From: Armatimonadota bacterium | GTDB taxonomy: Bacteria; Vulcanimicrobiota; JACPDT01 | Reading direction: 5' to 3' | Assembly (NCBI GenBank): GCA_016183865.1 | Contig: JACPDT010000317.1 | Span: 1-32,766 of the forward strand | DNA: 32,766 bases | In this document: positions 1 through 7,887 of the stretch, in pieces | Layout of the letters: the number at the start of each line of letters is the position of its first letter | Numbering within the stretch: the stretch's first letter is position 1 | Position numbers and translations under genes: made by a program | The notes under the pieces: generated by a model | What the model was told of the DNA's origin: nothing | Database searches by the model: none | Seen by the model: the letters and a program-made list of their open reading frames with translations, nothing else

Positions 1-295
1 AATCCATTCTCTCCCTTGGAAGCCGCTGGTTCAGTACTCTCGCCATTTCCGCTTCGGTCGCCCCCCGGGCCCCTGTGAGGGACATGGACATGGCGATTCC
101 GATGCTTAAGGGTGAAATAACCAGGTTCCCCGAGTCCTTCTTGAGCTCCCCAAAGAGTTTCAGCGCTGTCTTGTTGTAAGATTCGGCAACTTTCCTCTCA
201 TCGGAAGCGGGGCTTTCCTCAGCACGGCAGGGCGTGCCGAAGAAAAGCCCAATCATGATTGCAGCCAGCGCGATGAGCGATTTCAGATTGCGCAT
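1..295 (-). CDS. Serpin family protein, secreted, truncated by window edge (N-terminal part only)
   Basis: Manual minus-strand translation MRNLKSLIALAAIMIGLFFGTPCRAEESPASDERKVAESYNKTALKLFGELKKDSGNLVISPLSIGIAMSMSLTGARGATEAEMARVLNQRL...; signal peptide followed by serpin N-terminal motif (N-x-SPLSI-x-x-A-x-x-M-x-x-x-GA-x-G-x-T). ATG at 295. Not in ORF track because it runs off the window. Confidence 0.85.
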   Translation of the reverse strand, partial: MRNLKSLIALAAIMIGLFFGTPCRAEESPASDERKVAESYNKTALKLFGELKKDSGNLVISPLSIGIAMSMSLTGARGATEAEMARVLNQRLPRERMD

Positions 296-372
296 GGTGG
301 GGACGGTCTGTTCAATCATTTAGACGCATCTTATCACGAGGATTGAGAAATGTCAAGGAGGTGTTAATCCGT

Positions 373-846
373 TTAGGGAAGCGGGGGCGAGGGAGCAGGG
401 ATCGGGGGGACCTGGTCCTTACTCTTATACAGCATGCCATCCTGACACCATGGTCCCGATTCTCCCCTGCCCGTCATATTTTCGTGGTTTATTCCCGAAC
501 ATCCAAAGGAGTAGCTGTCTCTGGGATGCATCGTGGAACGGTATTCCAGGAGATATGTGGAGCTCCCTGCCGTCGGGCATTTGGGCATGGTCTTCAAGTA
601 GATTGGAGTGACCAGGACCAGTCGGCCTGTTGGAGGATAGTGTCCATCATTGTCCATGGAATATATTTCCAGGGCGGTGGATAAGTTCTTGACATTGATC
701 TGGCAAGCCGTAAACTGGCCGCTGGGGCGACGTGACTGGTGAAAAATGTTCAGGCGATCCATCACAAAGAGGGCCGCTCCAGCCGCAAGTATCAGGAGAA
801 CCAAGAGTTCCCAGAAAGTCAGCCCTTTTTCGCAGCTTGTCATCAT
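373..846 (-). CDS. Type IV pilin / type II secretion pseudopilin-like protein
   Basis: N-terminus CEKGLTFWELLVLLILAAGAALFV: prepilin-type G|xxxxE site then hydrophobic helix; central CQINVKNLSTALEIYSMDNDGHYPP...YLKTMPKCP as in pseudopilin-like proteins. Confidence 0.75.
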   Translation of the reverse strand: MMTSCEKGLTFWELLVLLILAAGAALFVMDRLNIFHQSRRPSGQFTACQINVKNLSTALEIYSMDNDGHYPPTGRLVLVTPIYLKTMPKCPTAGSSTYLLEYRSTMHPRDSYSFGCSGINHENMTGRGESGPWCQDGMLYKSKDQVPPIPAPSPPLP

Positions 847-891
847 CGGCCCCCTCTCAGGTACTCTACTCCATTGGGTTTGGTTTGACCT

Positions 892-1545
892 TCATCTGTT
901 CATGCGGATACGCAACTCGAGTCCGAAAGTGGTCAATTCTTCGCCCATGGATTCCGGCTCACGAACGATTCTGGCTTCTTCGAGCCAGATCGGCTCCGTG
1001 AGCGGTGGGACGGAGAAAGCTTCTTCATAAGGTTGAAAGCCTCCCGCTGTTGCTGTGACTTTATACGTTCCAGGGGGGACCAGCGCCTTGAAGCGGCCGG
1101 TGGCATTGCTTGTGACCTCCAGGAGCTTCCTTCCCTGACTGATGAAGGCGATTTTGGCCTGCCCGATCGCCCCGGGGACGGGTTTCCTTGGATCCCGCTC
1201 AAGCATGAGCTGAGCGCCAGGAGCATCTTCTTGCGGATAGGCGCCCTTGTCGAAGACCACGCCTTTTACGGCAACAGGGTGCTTTGGTCCCGGGATGATC
1301 ACCTGCACTTTTCCCTTTCCCTTGCACGCCGGGCAAGGCCCCCCGGGTCGCAAGCGCGGGTCGCCTTCATAGGCATCGCCCCTGATCTTGCCGCCCCCTC
1401 CGCATTCACGACAGGTCCTTGTTTCAAGACGATCTCCAGGGGAGAGACTCGGTTTCTTCATAAAGTGAATGGTCAGCGGAGTCACAATGAAAAGCAGGAG
1501 GAAAGCCATGACAGCCAGAGCAATGAGCGATTTCGGGTTATTCAT
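892..1545 (-). CDS. Membrane-anchored/secreted protein with DnaJ-type CxxCxGxG zinc-finger motifs and carboxypeptidase-regulatory-like domain
   Basis: ORF 892..1578; likely start MNNPKSLIAL at 1545. N-terminal hydrophobic segment, CRECGGGGKIRG and CPACKGKGKV motifs, then VKGVVFD...LVPPGTYKVTATAGGFQPYEE typical of CarboxypepD_reg-like folds. Confidence 0.65.
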   Translation of the reverse strand: MNNPKSLIALAVMAFLLLFIVTPLTIHFMKKPSLSPGDRLETRTCRECGGGGKIRGDAYEGDPRLRPGGPCPACKGKGKVQVIIPGPKHPVAVKGVVFDKGAYPQEDAPGAQLMLERDPRKPVPGAIGQAKIAFISQGRKLLEVTSNATGRFKALVPPGTYKVTATAGGFQPYEEAFSVPPLTEPIWLEEARIVREPESMGEELTTFGLELRIRMNR

Positions 1546-1709
1546 TCCGCACCCCCTGTGCCTGTTCTTGGATGTCAAAGGCTTTGTTTCCTTGGGAACG
1601 GCGAAAATTTAACAACAAAACGCGAAATGGATCCACTTTGGAACTTGAAAGGATCCTGCGCTCATGGAATAATGTTTATGGCAAACATGGAAGTCAGGAG
1701 GCAGAAATC

Positions 1710-2180
1710 ATGATCACCAGCACAGCAAACTATGCGGCAAACATCCGAAAACCTGCGGGCACGCCAAAGGCCGGCCCTGAAATGGGAACCGGGATGAGTA
1801 TCAAGTCCTTGAAAGAGGCACTAAGGGAATTGAAAGGGGATGAGCTCAAGGCTACTTCGGTAGTGGAGATGGGTTTCGGACCCGGCGGACCCGACTATCG
1901 AGGGCTCATCATCGTCAGTAACAACCAGCAGATGCCGAAATGTCCGAATGAGAAGCTTCCCGTGAACAATCAGGCCCTGAAGACAATGGTCGAGGCATTG
2001 TCCGACTATTATGGCTCAAAGGCAGATAATGCGGAAGTGGCCTTCCTGAAGGGCGGGTTCAATCCTCCGGGGTATTGCCAGATCACTCTGCTCAAATCGG
2101 ACGGGTCCCCGACAGGGCTTGGACTTTACTTCAGCAAAGAGACCGGAGAACCCATGGGAAAACTGACAGGGAAACTTTGA
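1710..2180 (+). CDS. Hypothetical protein
   Basis: In-frame ATG at 1710 preceded by AGGAGG SD; 156 aa; no recognised domain. Confidence 0.6.
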   Translation: MITSTANYAANIRKPAGTPKAGPEMGTGMSIKSLKEALRELKGDELKATSVVEMGFGPGGPDYRGLIIVSNNQQMPKCPNEKLPVNNQALKTMVEALSDYYGSKADNAEVAFLKGGFNPPGYCQITLLKSDGSPTGLGLYFSKETGEPMGKLTGKL

Positions 2181-2225
2181 GGCGAAAGCAGGTGTGGCAA
2201 TGGGGTCACAAGAACCCCATTGCCC

Positions 2226-2756
2226 TCACTCCAGCACGGTGGCTGCCTTGAGTTTCGCGCCACAGGAAGGGCAGCTCGGCAGGGGCTCCTCTTCTCTTAT
2301 TTCATAGGTTCCGCCGCAATACTCGCAGATCTTTACGGGCTTCCTTTTCTTGAAGCCCGGGAAGATGTAGACAATTTGCCCGTTTCTGTCCTGGACGGAG
2401 CAGAGGCTCTTTTTGCGGATTCCCTCAAGGGTTCTGACTGCCACGTCCTGCCTGACATCAAGACCCGACATGACTTGAGACACCGTCAACTCTCCTGCCT
2501 TCTCCTCGGCGAGCTTCATGGTCTCCGTTGCCAAACGGTTGGGGTCGTTTTTTGCAATCTCATCGCCGATGGCTCTTTCGATATTCTGTACGCCCTTCAC
2601 CAACTCTCTTTCCCCCACATTCAGCACTCTCTCCATTGCCCGATTGGCCACATTTCTCAGGGAGCTTTGAACTGCCTTGATCACCGCGAAAATCACCACA
2701 AGCCCTGCGATGGCGATGAAAAGAAATGCCAACAACCCGATGCCGACGACCTCCAT
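2226..2756 (-). CDS. Hypothetical membrane protein with C-terminal zinc-ribbon
   Basis: N-terminal TM helix (MEVVGIGLLAFLFIAIAGLVVIFAVI); C-terminal CEYCGG...CPSCG zinc-ribbon pattern. Confidence 0.65.
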   Translation of the reverse strand: MEVVGIGLLAFLFIAIAGLVVIFAVIKAVQSSLRNVANRAMERVLNVGERELVKGVQNIERAIGDEIAKNDPNRLATETMKLAEEKAGELTVSQVMSGLDVRQDVAVRTLEGIRKKSLCSVQDRNGQIVYIFPGFKKRKPVKICEYCGGTYEIREEEPLPSCPSCGAKLKAATVLE

Positions 2757-2851
2757 AACAAGGGACCTCTCATGAAGTATTTTATTGCATTATACCATTG
2801 ACTCTATCTGCGCGCAAGATCACGCAAATTAACTTGGAACCCATTTGAGAC

Positions 2852-2880
2852 TTGATTGTCACGGGCGAAAGGGTTATAAT
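2852..2880 (+). promoter_or_regulatory. Putative sigma70-type promoter (TTGATT - 17 bp - TATAAT)
   Basis: -35-like TTGATT 2852-2857, 17-nt spacer, consensus -10 TATAAT 2875-2880, about 31 nt upstream of the GTG at 2912, with AGGGAGG SD between. Confidence 0.55.
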
Positions 2881-2911
2881 GTGAACAAGAGCATCCAGGG
2901 AGGACGAGACG

Positions 2912-4222
2912 GTGATACCTGAACTTAATCCCAGCGGTCTGATCGGGGTTGGCGAGACTCCGCAGCAGCTTCAGGAAAAAGCGCCAAAAAAGGACGAGAC
3001 AGATCAGGGGGAGCACTTCTCCTGGCAGAACAGGGCAGATCTCAAGGTTTATGGCCCTTATTGCCCGCGAGCTGGAACGGAGTCGGATCAGGCCGTTGAG
3101 ACAGGAATGGAGGACACTCCTGTCCGAAGGCTCGAAGATAATGGGCAAGCCCGTGCGCCCATCCATCTGTTGATGGAGGAGCCTCAGGAGACCGAAGCCC
3201 CATCGGCTCTGGACAGGGTGATGGAAGAGGCCCGGACTTCTTCCAATCCTGTTTTGAAAAGTCTGGAGCCCATACTGAGAGATTCCAGATTCGTCAAAAT
3301 CAACCATGACCGGATCAGGGAGATCGCCAAAGGCCTCACAGAAAAAGAGCTGACCCCGGCCAACTGGAAATTCCCCGTTTTCATTGACGAAGACTCCGAT
3401 CGAACCATTGATTTCTTCATGCTCGGAAATGCCATTAACTTCAAATTTTGGGAAAATCAGGACCCGAATCAGAAATTTGCGACAGAGTACAATGGATCAA
3501 ATTGGGACGGCGCCTTCGGCATGTGGGCATGCCTGAAACGGGCTCTGGATAGGGGCATCCCTGTCCTGGATGCCGATTATCTCGGGAACCTCACCATGGA
3601 GCAGGGGAGAGAGATTTTTTCAGGCAATATGGAGATTCCCATGCTGAAGGAAAGGGTGGAGATCTTCAGGCAAGTGGGGCAGGTCCTCAAAGAAAAATAC
3701 AATGGCCATTTTTCAAATCTGGTCAAAGACGCGGGCTACAAGTGTTTTGACGATGGAAATGGCATTGTGGAGAGGCTGGCCAGGGATTTCTCCTCATACA
3801 ATGATGTGAGCAGGCTAGATGAAACAGGGGAAGATCTGAAATTCCACAAGAGAGCGCAACTGGCTGTAGGCATGCTTTATAATCGCCTGAAGGGAACCGG
3901 CCTTTTTGATATCAAGGACATAAACGAGCTTACCGTTTTTGCCGATTATGAGCTCCCAAAGGGTCTGCGAAAGCTGGGGATCATGGAATACACCGATTTC
4001 CTCGCGGAGAAGGTGGATTCTCGAGAATTGATCCTCGGGGATTCCCGAGAGGAGCAGGAAATCAGGGCAAATACGATCTATGCCGCGAAACTCCTGGAAG
4101 ATGAAGTAAACCGGCTGGGCAAGCACAAGGTCAATGCCCTGAACATAGACTTCTTCCTCTGGTGGAACGGATCCCACAGCTCAGACAGTTATCACCACCT
4201 GACGGAGACGACAGCTTACTGA
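2912..4222 (+). CDS. Queuosine salvage protein (Qng1/DUF2419 family), with ~95-aa N-terminal extension
   Basis: GTG start with SD. Family-like motifs: FIDEDSDRTIDFFMLGNAINFKFW, GAFGMWACLKRALDRGIPVLDADYL, CFDDGNGIVERLARDFSSYNDVS, FADYELPKGLRKLGIMEYTDFLAEKVDSRELILGDSREEQEIRANTIYAAKLL, NALNIDFFLWWNG...HHLTETTAY. Confidence 0.8.
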   Translation: MIPELNPSGLIGVGETPQQLQEKAPKKDETDQGEHFSWQNRADLKVYGPYCPRAGTESDQAVETGMEDTPVRRLEDNGQARAPIHLLMEEPQETEAPSALDRVMEEARTSSNPVLKSLEPILRDSRFVKINHDRIREIAKGLTEKELTPANWKFPVFIDEDSDRTIDFFMLGNAINFKFWENQDPNQKFATEYNGSNWDGAFGMWACLKRALDRGIPVLDADYLGNLTMEQGREIFSGNMEIPMLKERVEIFRQVGQVLKEKYNGHFSNLVKDAGYKCFDDGNGIVERLARDFSSYNDVSRLDETGEDLKFHKRAQLAVGMLYNRLKGTGLFDIKDINELTVFADYELPKGLRKLGIMEYTDFLAEKVDSRELILGDSREEQEIRANTIYAAKLLEDEVNRLGKHKVNALNIDFFLWWNGSHSSDSYHHLTETTAY

Positions 4223-4776
4223 GCCTCTTCTTCCGCGTTCCTCCAAATGTCAACAACCGCGCCCAGGCAGAGGGCGTTTGTGAGCTTTGCCGCAACCGGG
4301 CCGACCACGGGGAGGTGCCACAACAGCCATATCAGGAGGAATCCAGCCACACTTTGGATGGCGGGCTGTACTGGCCCCAACTGGGGGAGGTATTTCCAGA
4401 TTTCCTTTCCAAGCCGGAAGGACAACCCTGAGATCCCTACGAGAAAAGCGCAGAATGACAGGATAAGCAAGCCAACGATCAGTGTGACCAGAAGCGGGGC
4501 AATGGGATTGTGAATACTCACGCCCCTCGGTATGGGCACGATCTTTCGAAGCAGCCACACCAGGACATACATGGTTCCCATCCACACGGCGCCGTAAATC
4601 AGGCAGTTTGCCGGTCTTTTTTCAAGATGGATTCCGATGGATTCCACGGAGCGGGAGAGAAAGCCGGTGATGGCGTAGATCAAGAGCCCCATGATCAGCA
4701 GACCTTGAAGCTCCCCCCCGGCGCCCTGAAGTATTTTTCCGCCTGCCCAAAGCCCGAATTCCGTGATCTGACCCAT
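4216..4776 (-). CDS. Polytopic membrane protein, unknown function
   Basis: Several hydrophobic segments; start MGQITEF at 4776 favoured by GGAGGG SD 7 nt upstream (ORF opens at 4926). Confidence 0.6.
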   Translation of the reverse strand: MGQITEFGLWAGGKILQGAGGELQGLLIMGLLIYAITGFLSRSVESIGIHLEKRPANCLIYGAVWMGTMYVLVWLLRKIVPIPRGVSIHNPIAPLLVTLIVGLLILSFCAFLVGISGLSFRLGKEIWKYLPQLGPVQPAIQSVAGFLLIWLLWHLPVVGPVAAKLTNALCLGAVVDIWRNAEEEAQ

Positions 4777-4840
4777 GTATGCACCCTCCAAGTGAGTCAT
4801 AATTGCCGCGCACTGCGGAAGATTCTTTGAACTTTCGTAT

Positions 4841-5605
4841 TTACCTTTGACCGTCAGGATTCCTCTTATGCCTTTTCTTGGCCGATTCTGCCGGGACGCC
4901 GCAATAGACTTCGTTGGCCCCGACATGGGTGTCCTTGCTCAAAACCGCTCCCGCTGCGATCAGCGCCCCATCGCCGATTTCGCACCCCGGCAGAACCACC
5001 GAATTGAGGCCCACAATGGCTTTCTTGCCTATTTTCACCCTTTTCAGGATGAGTCTGTGCCGTTCAAAGGAATGGCATATTACCGTGGCATGGCCCCCTA
5101 TCACCGCTTCATCACCGATTTCAAGCAAGGACATGTCACCACAGAATTTTGAATTGATCTGCGCATTTCTGCCCACTTTCGCCCCCATGAGACGGTAGAA
5201 GATGTTTGCAAACGGCGTCAGGAGAATGAAATCCATGAATGTCGCCGCGACGACCAGATACAACGAATTGGCAAAAAGCCACTTGAAGAGCCCCAGGGAA
5301 GGGATGCGATATTCCCCTTCCTGCAAATCCAGCCTGAAAATAATCCTCAGGATGCCTGCGAGCAGCATCAGAGTGATGCCATACAGGAAGAATGCGGCTG
5401 CGATGCCAAGAGAGAGCACGAAAAGGCGAAGTTGCAGCGACTGATGCCAGTTCCACAGATAATAGCACAGGGTCACCCCCGGCAACACAGCCAGCCCCAG
5501 GACCACCGTCCCTAATGAATACAAGAAAAGAGTGAATAGATATTGAGAAAGCCCCACAATATGTTGTCTCATGGTCCTTCTTCCCAAGGATTCGAAATCC
5601 CCCAT
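4841..5605 (-). CDS. Membrane-associated hexapeptide-repeat (LbH) acyltransferase-like protein
   Basis: TM segments then left-handed beta-helix repeats (VGRNAQINSKFCGDMSLLEIGDEAVIGGHATVICHS...VKIGKKAIVGLNSVVLPGCEIGDGALIAAGAVLSKDTHV). Start may be MRQHIVG at 5572. Confidence 0.8.
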   Translation of the reverse strand: MGDFESLGRRTMRQHIVGLSQYLFTLFLYSLGTVVLGLAVLPGVTLCYYLWNWHQSLQLRLFVLSLGIAAAFFLYGITLMLLAGILRIIFRLDLQEGEYRIPSLGLFKWLFANSLYLVVAATFMDFILLTPFANIFYRLMGAKVGRNAQINSKFCGDMSLLEIGDEAVIGGHATVICHSFERHRLILKRVKIGKKAIVGLNSVVLPGCEIGDGALIAAGAVLSKDTHVGANEVYCGVPAESAKKRHKRNPDGQR

Positions 5606-5827
5606 GGCGCGTCAAGCTCGTAATTCTGTATGAGCCGGGTCAGGGCCTTTTTCAAACCACTTTTTTTGCTTTCCTCGGAAGGAAACTCCGCCTTCCTGAC
5701 TAAGAAAAAAAATGGAAAATGGAAAGAAGACAATCTTTACAAGGCGTTCAACAAAGTGATACGAAAAAGATGTGGGAATGAGTTTTTTTTGAGAAGGAGA
5801 TTGTATTATAAGTGTAGAAAGTGAAAC

Positions 5828-5916
5828 TGAACGGCGGCTAACGAGGCGAAAAGGTTCTTAATCCTCTCCCTCCCCAAGAATCCTCGCAACCTCGGGAACC
5901 GCCGTTCATATTTTTT
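5828..5916 (+). terminator. Long nested stem-loop followed by T-tract (terminator or structured RNA)
   Basis: Perfect 10-bp outer arms TGAACGGCGG (5828-5837)/CCGCCGTTCA (5899-5908), nested CGAGG/CCTCG and AGGTTCTT/AAGAATCCT (one bulge), then TATTTTTT. Confidence 0.5.
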
Positions 5917-5973
5917 ATTGCAGGGATTCGGCGGCCGGCAGGAAAAGGAGAAATCGGCACTCTCAACCAGGCA

Positions 5974-6537
5974 ATGGAGGAAACAATAGTGATTGATCTA
6001 GCCATCGAGGTCGCCGCAAAGGCCCATCGCACCCAGATTCGCAAAGGAACCGATATCCCCTACATCTCCCACCCTTTTGCTGTCGGACTTCTTCTGGCAA
6101 GGGAAGGATGCTCCGATGAGGTCGTTGCTGCAGCCATTCTTCACGACACCGTTGAAGATACCCCCATCACACTTGACTACGTCAGGCAGATTTTCGGTGA
6201 AAAGGTTGCCTCCATTGTGGATGGATGCTCAGAGCCGAACCGCCACCTTCCCTGGGAGGATCGCAAGAAACATACCCTGGAGTATCTGCGAACGGCCCCT
6301 GCCGAGGTTCGCATGGTGGCCTGTGCGGACAAGCTTCATAACATGCGGGCTATCGCCTCCGATTGGCGCAGAATCGGCGACGAAGTCTGGAAACGGTTCA
6401 AGAGGGGGAAAAAGGAACAGGAGTGGTATTACAGGGGGCTTGTGGACAGCCTGTGCAATCACTCCGCGCCGGAGGAAGGGCTCGCCCTTTTTCAGGAATT
6501 CAAGGAAGAAGTCGAGAACTTGTTCGGAAAACAATGA
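5974..6537 (+). CDS. HD-domain phosphohydrolase, small RelA/SpoT-hydrolase (MESH1-like) type
   Basis: RKGTDIPYISHPFAVGLLL, AAILHDTVEDT, ACADKLHNMRAI match RSH-type HD hydrolases. GTG 5989 with GGAGG SD 8 nt upstream is an alternative start. Confidence 0.8.
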   Translation: MEETIVIDLAIEVAAKAHRTQIRKGTDIPYISHPFAVGLLLAREGCSDEVVAAAILHDTVEDTPITLDYVRQIFGEKVASIVDGCSEPNRHLPWEDRKKHTLEYLRTAPAEVRMVACADKLHNMRAIASDWRRIGDEVWKRFKRGKKEQEWYYRGLVDSLCNHSAPEEGLALFQEFKEEVENLFGKQ

Positions 6538-7874
6538 TTCTCCAGAGAATCGCCCTTCGTTTGACTCGCTGGTCGGAGAGATTTGTGCCGAGCGCTTTTT
6601 CCATCGCCTGTCTTCTGACCCTGGCCACATTCCTTTTCGGGGTATTCCTCGCCAGGAAGAGCTTCTTCCAATGTGTGGGATACTGGGGGGACGGATTCTG
6701 GACCCTCCTCGATTTCGGGATGCAGATGTGTCTCGTTATGATGACAGGCGCCATTCTGGCGGGGGCGCCCCTTTTCAAGCGAATCCTTGATGCTTTCACT
6801 TCCCTGGCGAAGACTCCGAAATCGGCCGTTCTCTGGATGGCCTTTGCTTCACTGGCATTGGCCTGGCTCCATTGGGGGCTGGGTCTGGTGGCCAGCGCCA
6901 TCCTGGTTCGCGGTTTCGCCAGGAGACATCCTGGGGTGGATTTCCGGGTTCTCACGGCTGCGGCTTATTTCGGGATGGGCGCCATCTGGCATGCAGGGCT
7001 GTCCGGCTCCGCTCCCCTTCTTGTGGCAACCCCGAATCATTTCATGGAAGCCCAGATAGGGCTCATCCCATTGACGCAGACACTTTTCACCCCCTTCAAT
7101 CTTGGCCTTTCCGCCGTCACCGTACTGGCTCTGCTTCTCCTGGCCCGTTGGTACTACCCGTCAAATCCGAAAGACGTTTGGACCGTATCTCCTGAAGTTC
7201 TGAAAAACTTTGAAGAGAGCGATGCCGTCCATCAGAAGCCCCAGGCCCGAACCTGGGCAGAGAAGGTTGAGCACACCTATGTTCTGAATTTTCTACTCGG
7301 CGCCCTTGGCCTGCTCTGGGCTTTCCAGACTCTTCGGTCAGGCAACTTTCACTTGACCCTGAATACCTTGAATTTTCTGTTTCTCTCACTTGCTTTTCTG
7401 GCCCATCCATCTCCCGCGGCTTTCGTGAAGGCAGGGGAGGAGGCGGTCACCTTCGTTCATGGGGTGATCCTTCAATTTCCGCTGTATGCGGGAATGTACG
7501 GAATCATCAAGGGAAGCGGGTTGGACCAGATTATTGCAGAGGGGTTCATCGGGCTGGCGGATTCCAGGAACTTCCCTTTCATCATTTACTGGTATTCCGG
7601 GATCCTCAACTACTTCGTGCCATCAGGGGGATCGAAATGGGCCATTGAGGCGCCATACATTCTGGAAGCGGCGAAAGTCCTGCATGTCCCGTATTCAAAA
7701 GTGGTTCTGGCCTATGCCTGGGGGGACATGGTGACAGACATGATCCAGCCATTTTGGTGCATTCCGATCCTCACTGTTGCCAGGATCGAGTTCAAGGAGA
7801 TCCTCGGATATTGCGCCATCGCTTTTCTGGTTTGCTCTCTAATCGGGTCTCTGGCCTTCCTGCTCATTTTGTGA
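6534..7874 (+). CDS. atoE: Short-chain fatty acid transporter, AtoE family
   Basis: Start MILQRIALRLTRWSERFVPSAFSIACLLT at 6534, overlapping the upstream TGA (ATGA). Polytopic; motifs HWGLGLVASAILVRGFARR, YFGMGAIWHAGLSGSAPLLVATPNHF, YWYSGILNYFVPSGGSKWAIEAPYI, YAWGDMVTDMIQPFWCIPIL. Confidence 0.85.
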   Translation: MILQRIALRLTRWSERFVPSAFSIACLLTLATFLFGVFLARKSFFQCVGYWGDGFWTLLDFGMQMCLVMMTGAILAGAPLFKRILDAFTSLAKTPKSAVLWMAFASLALAWLHWGLGLVASAILVRGFARRHPGVDFRVLTAAAYFGMGAIWHAGLSGSAPLLVATPNHFMEAQIGLIPLTQTLFTPFNLGLSAVTVLALLLLARWYYPSNPKDVWTVSPEVLKNFEESDAVHQKPQARTWAEKVEHTYVLNFLLGALGLLWAFQTLRSGNFHLTLNTLNFLFLSLAFLAHPSPAAFVKAGEEAVTFVHGVILQFPLYAGMYGIIKGSGLDQIIAEGFIGLADSRNFPFIIYWYSGILNYFVPSGGSKWAIEAPYILEAAKVLHVPYSKVVLAYAWGDMVTDMIQPFWCIPILTVARIEFKEILGYCAIAFLVCSLIGSLAFLLIL

Positions 7875-7887
7875 GGCTGCCCCTCAC
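7871..7887. terminator. Small inverted repeat spanning stop codons of convergent atoE and pntB
   Basis: GTGAGG (7871-7876) - CTGCC - CCTCAC (7882-7887); atoE TGA at 7872-7874 and pntB TGA complement at 7884-7886 lie inside the two arms. No strong T-tract. Confidence 0.35.

Noticed and set aside
5630-5824. 64-aa Lys/Arg-rich ORF in the AT-rich island
   Set aside because: No Shine-Dalgarno and composition simply reflects A-rich DNA; kept only as part of the island observation.
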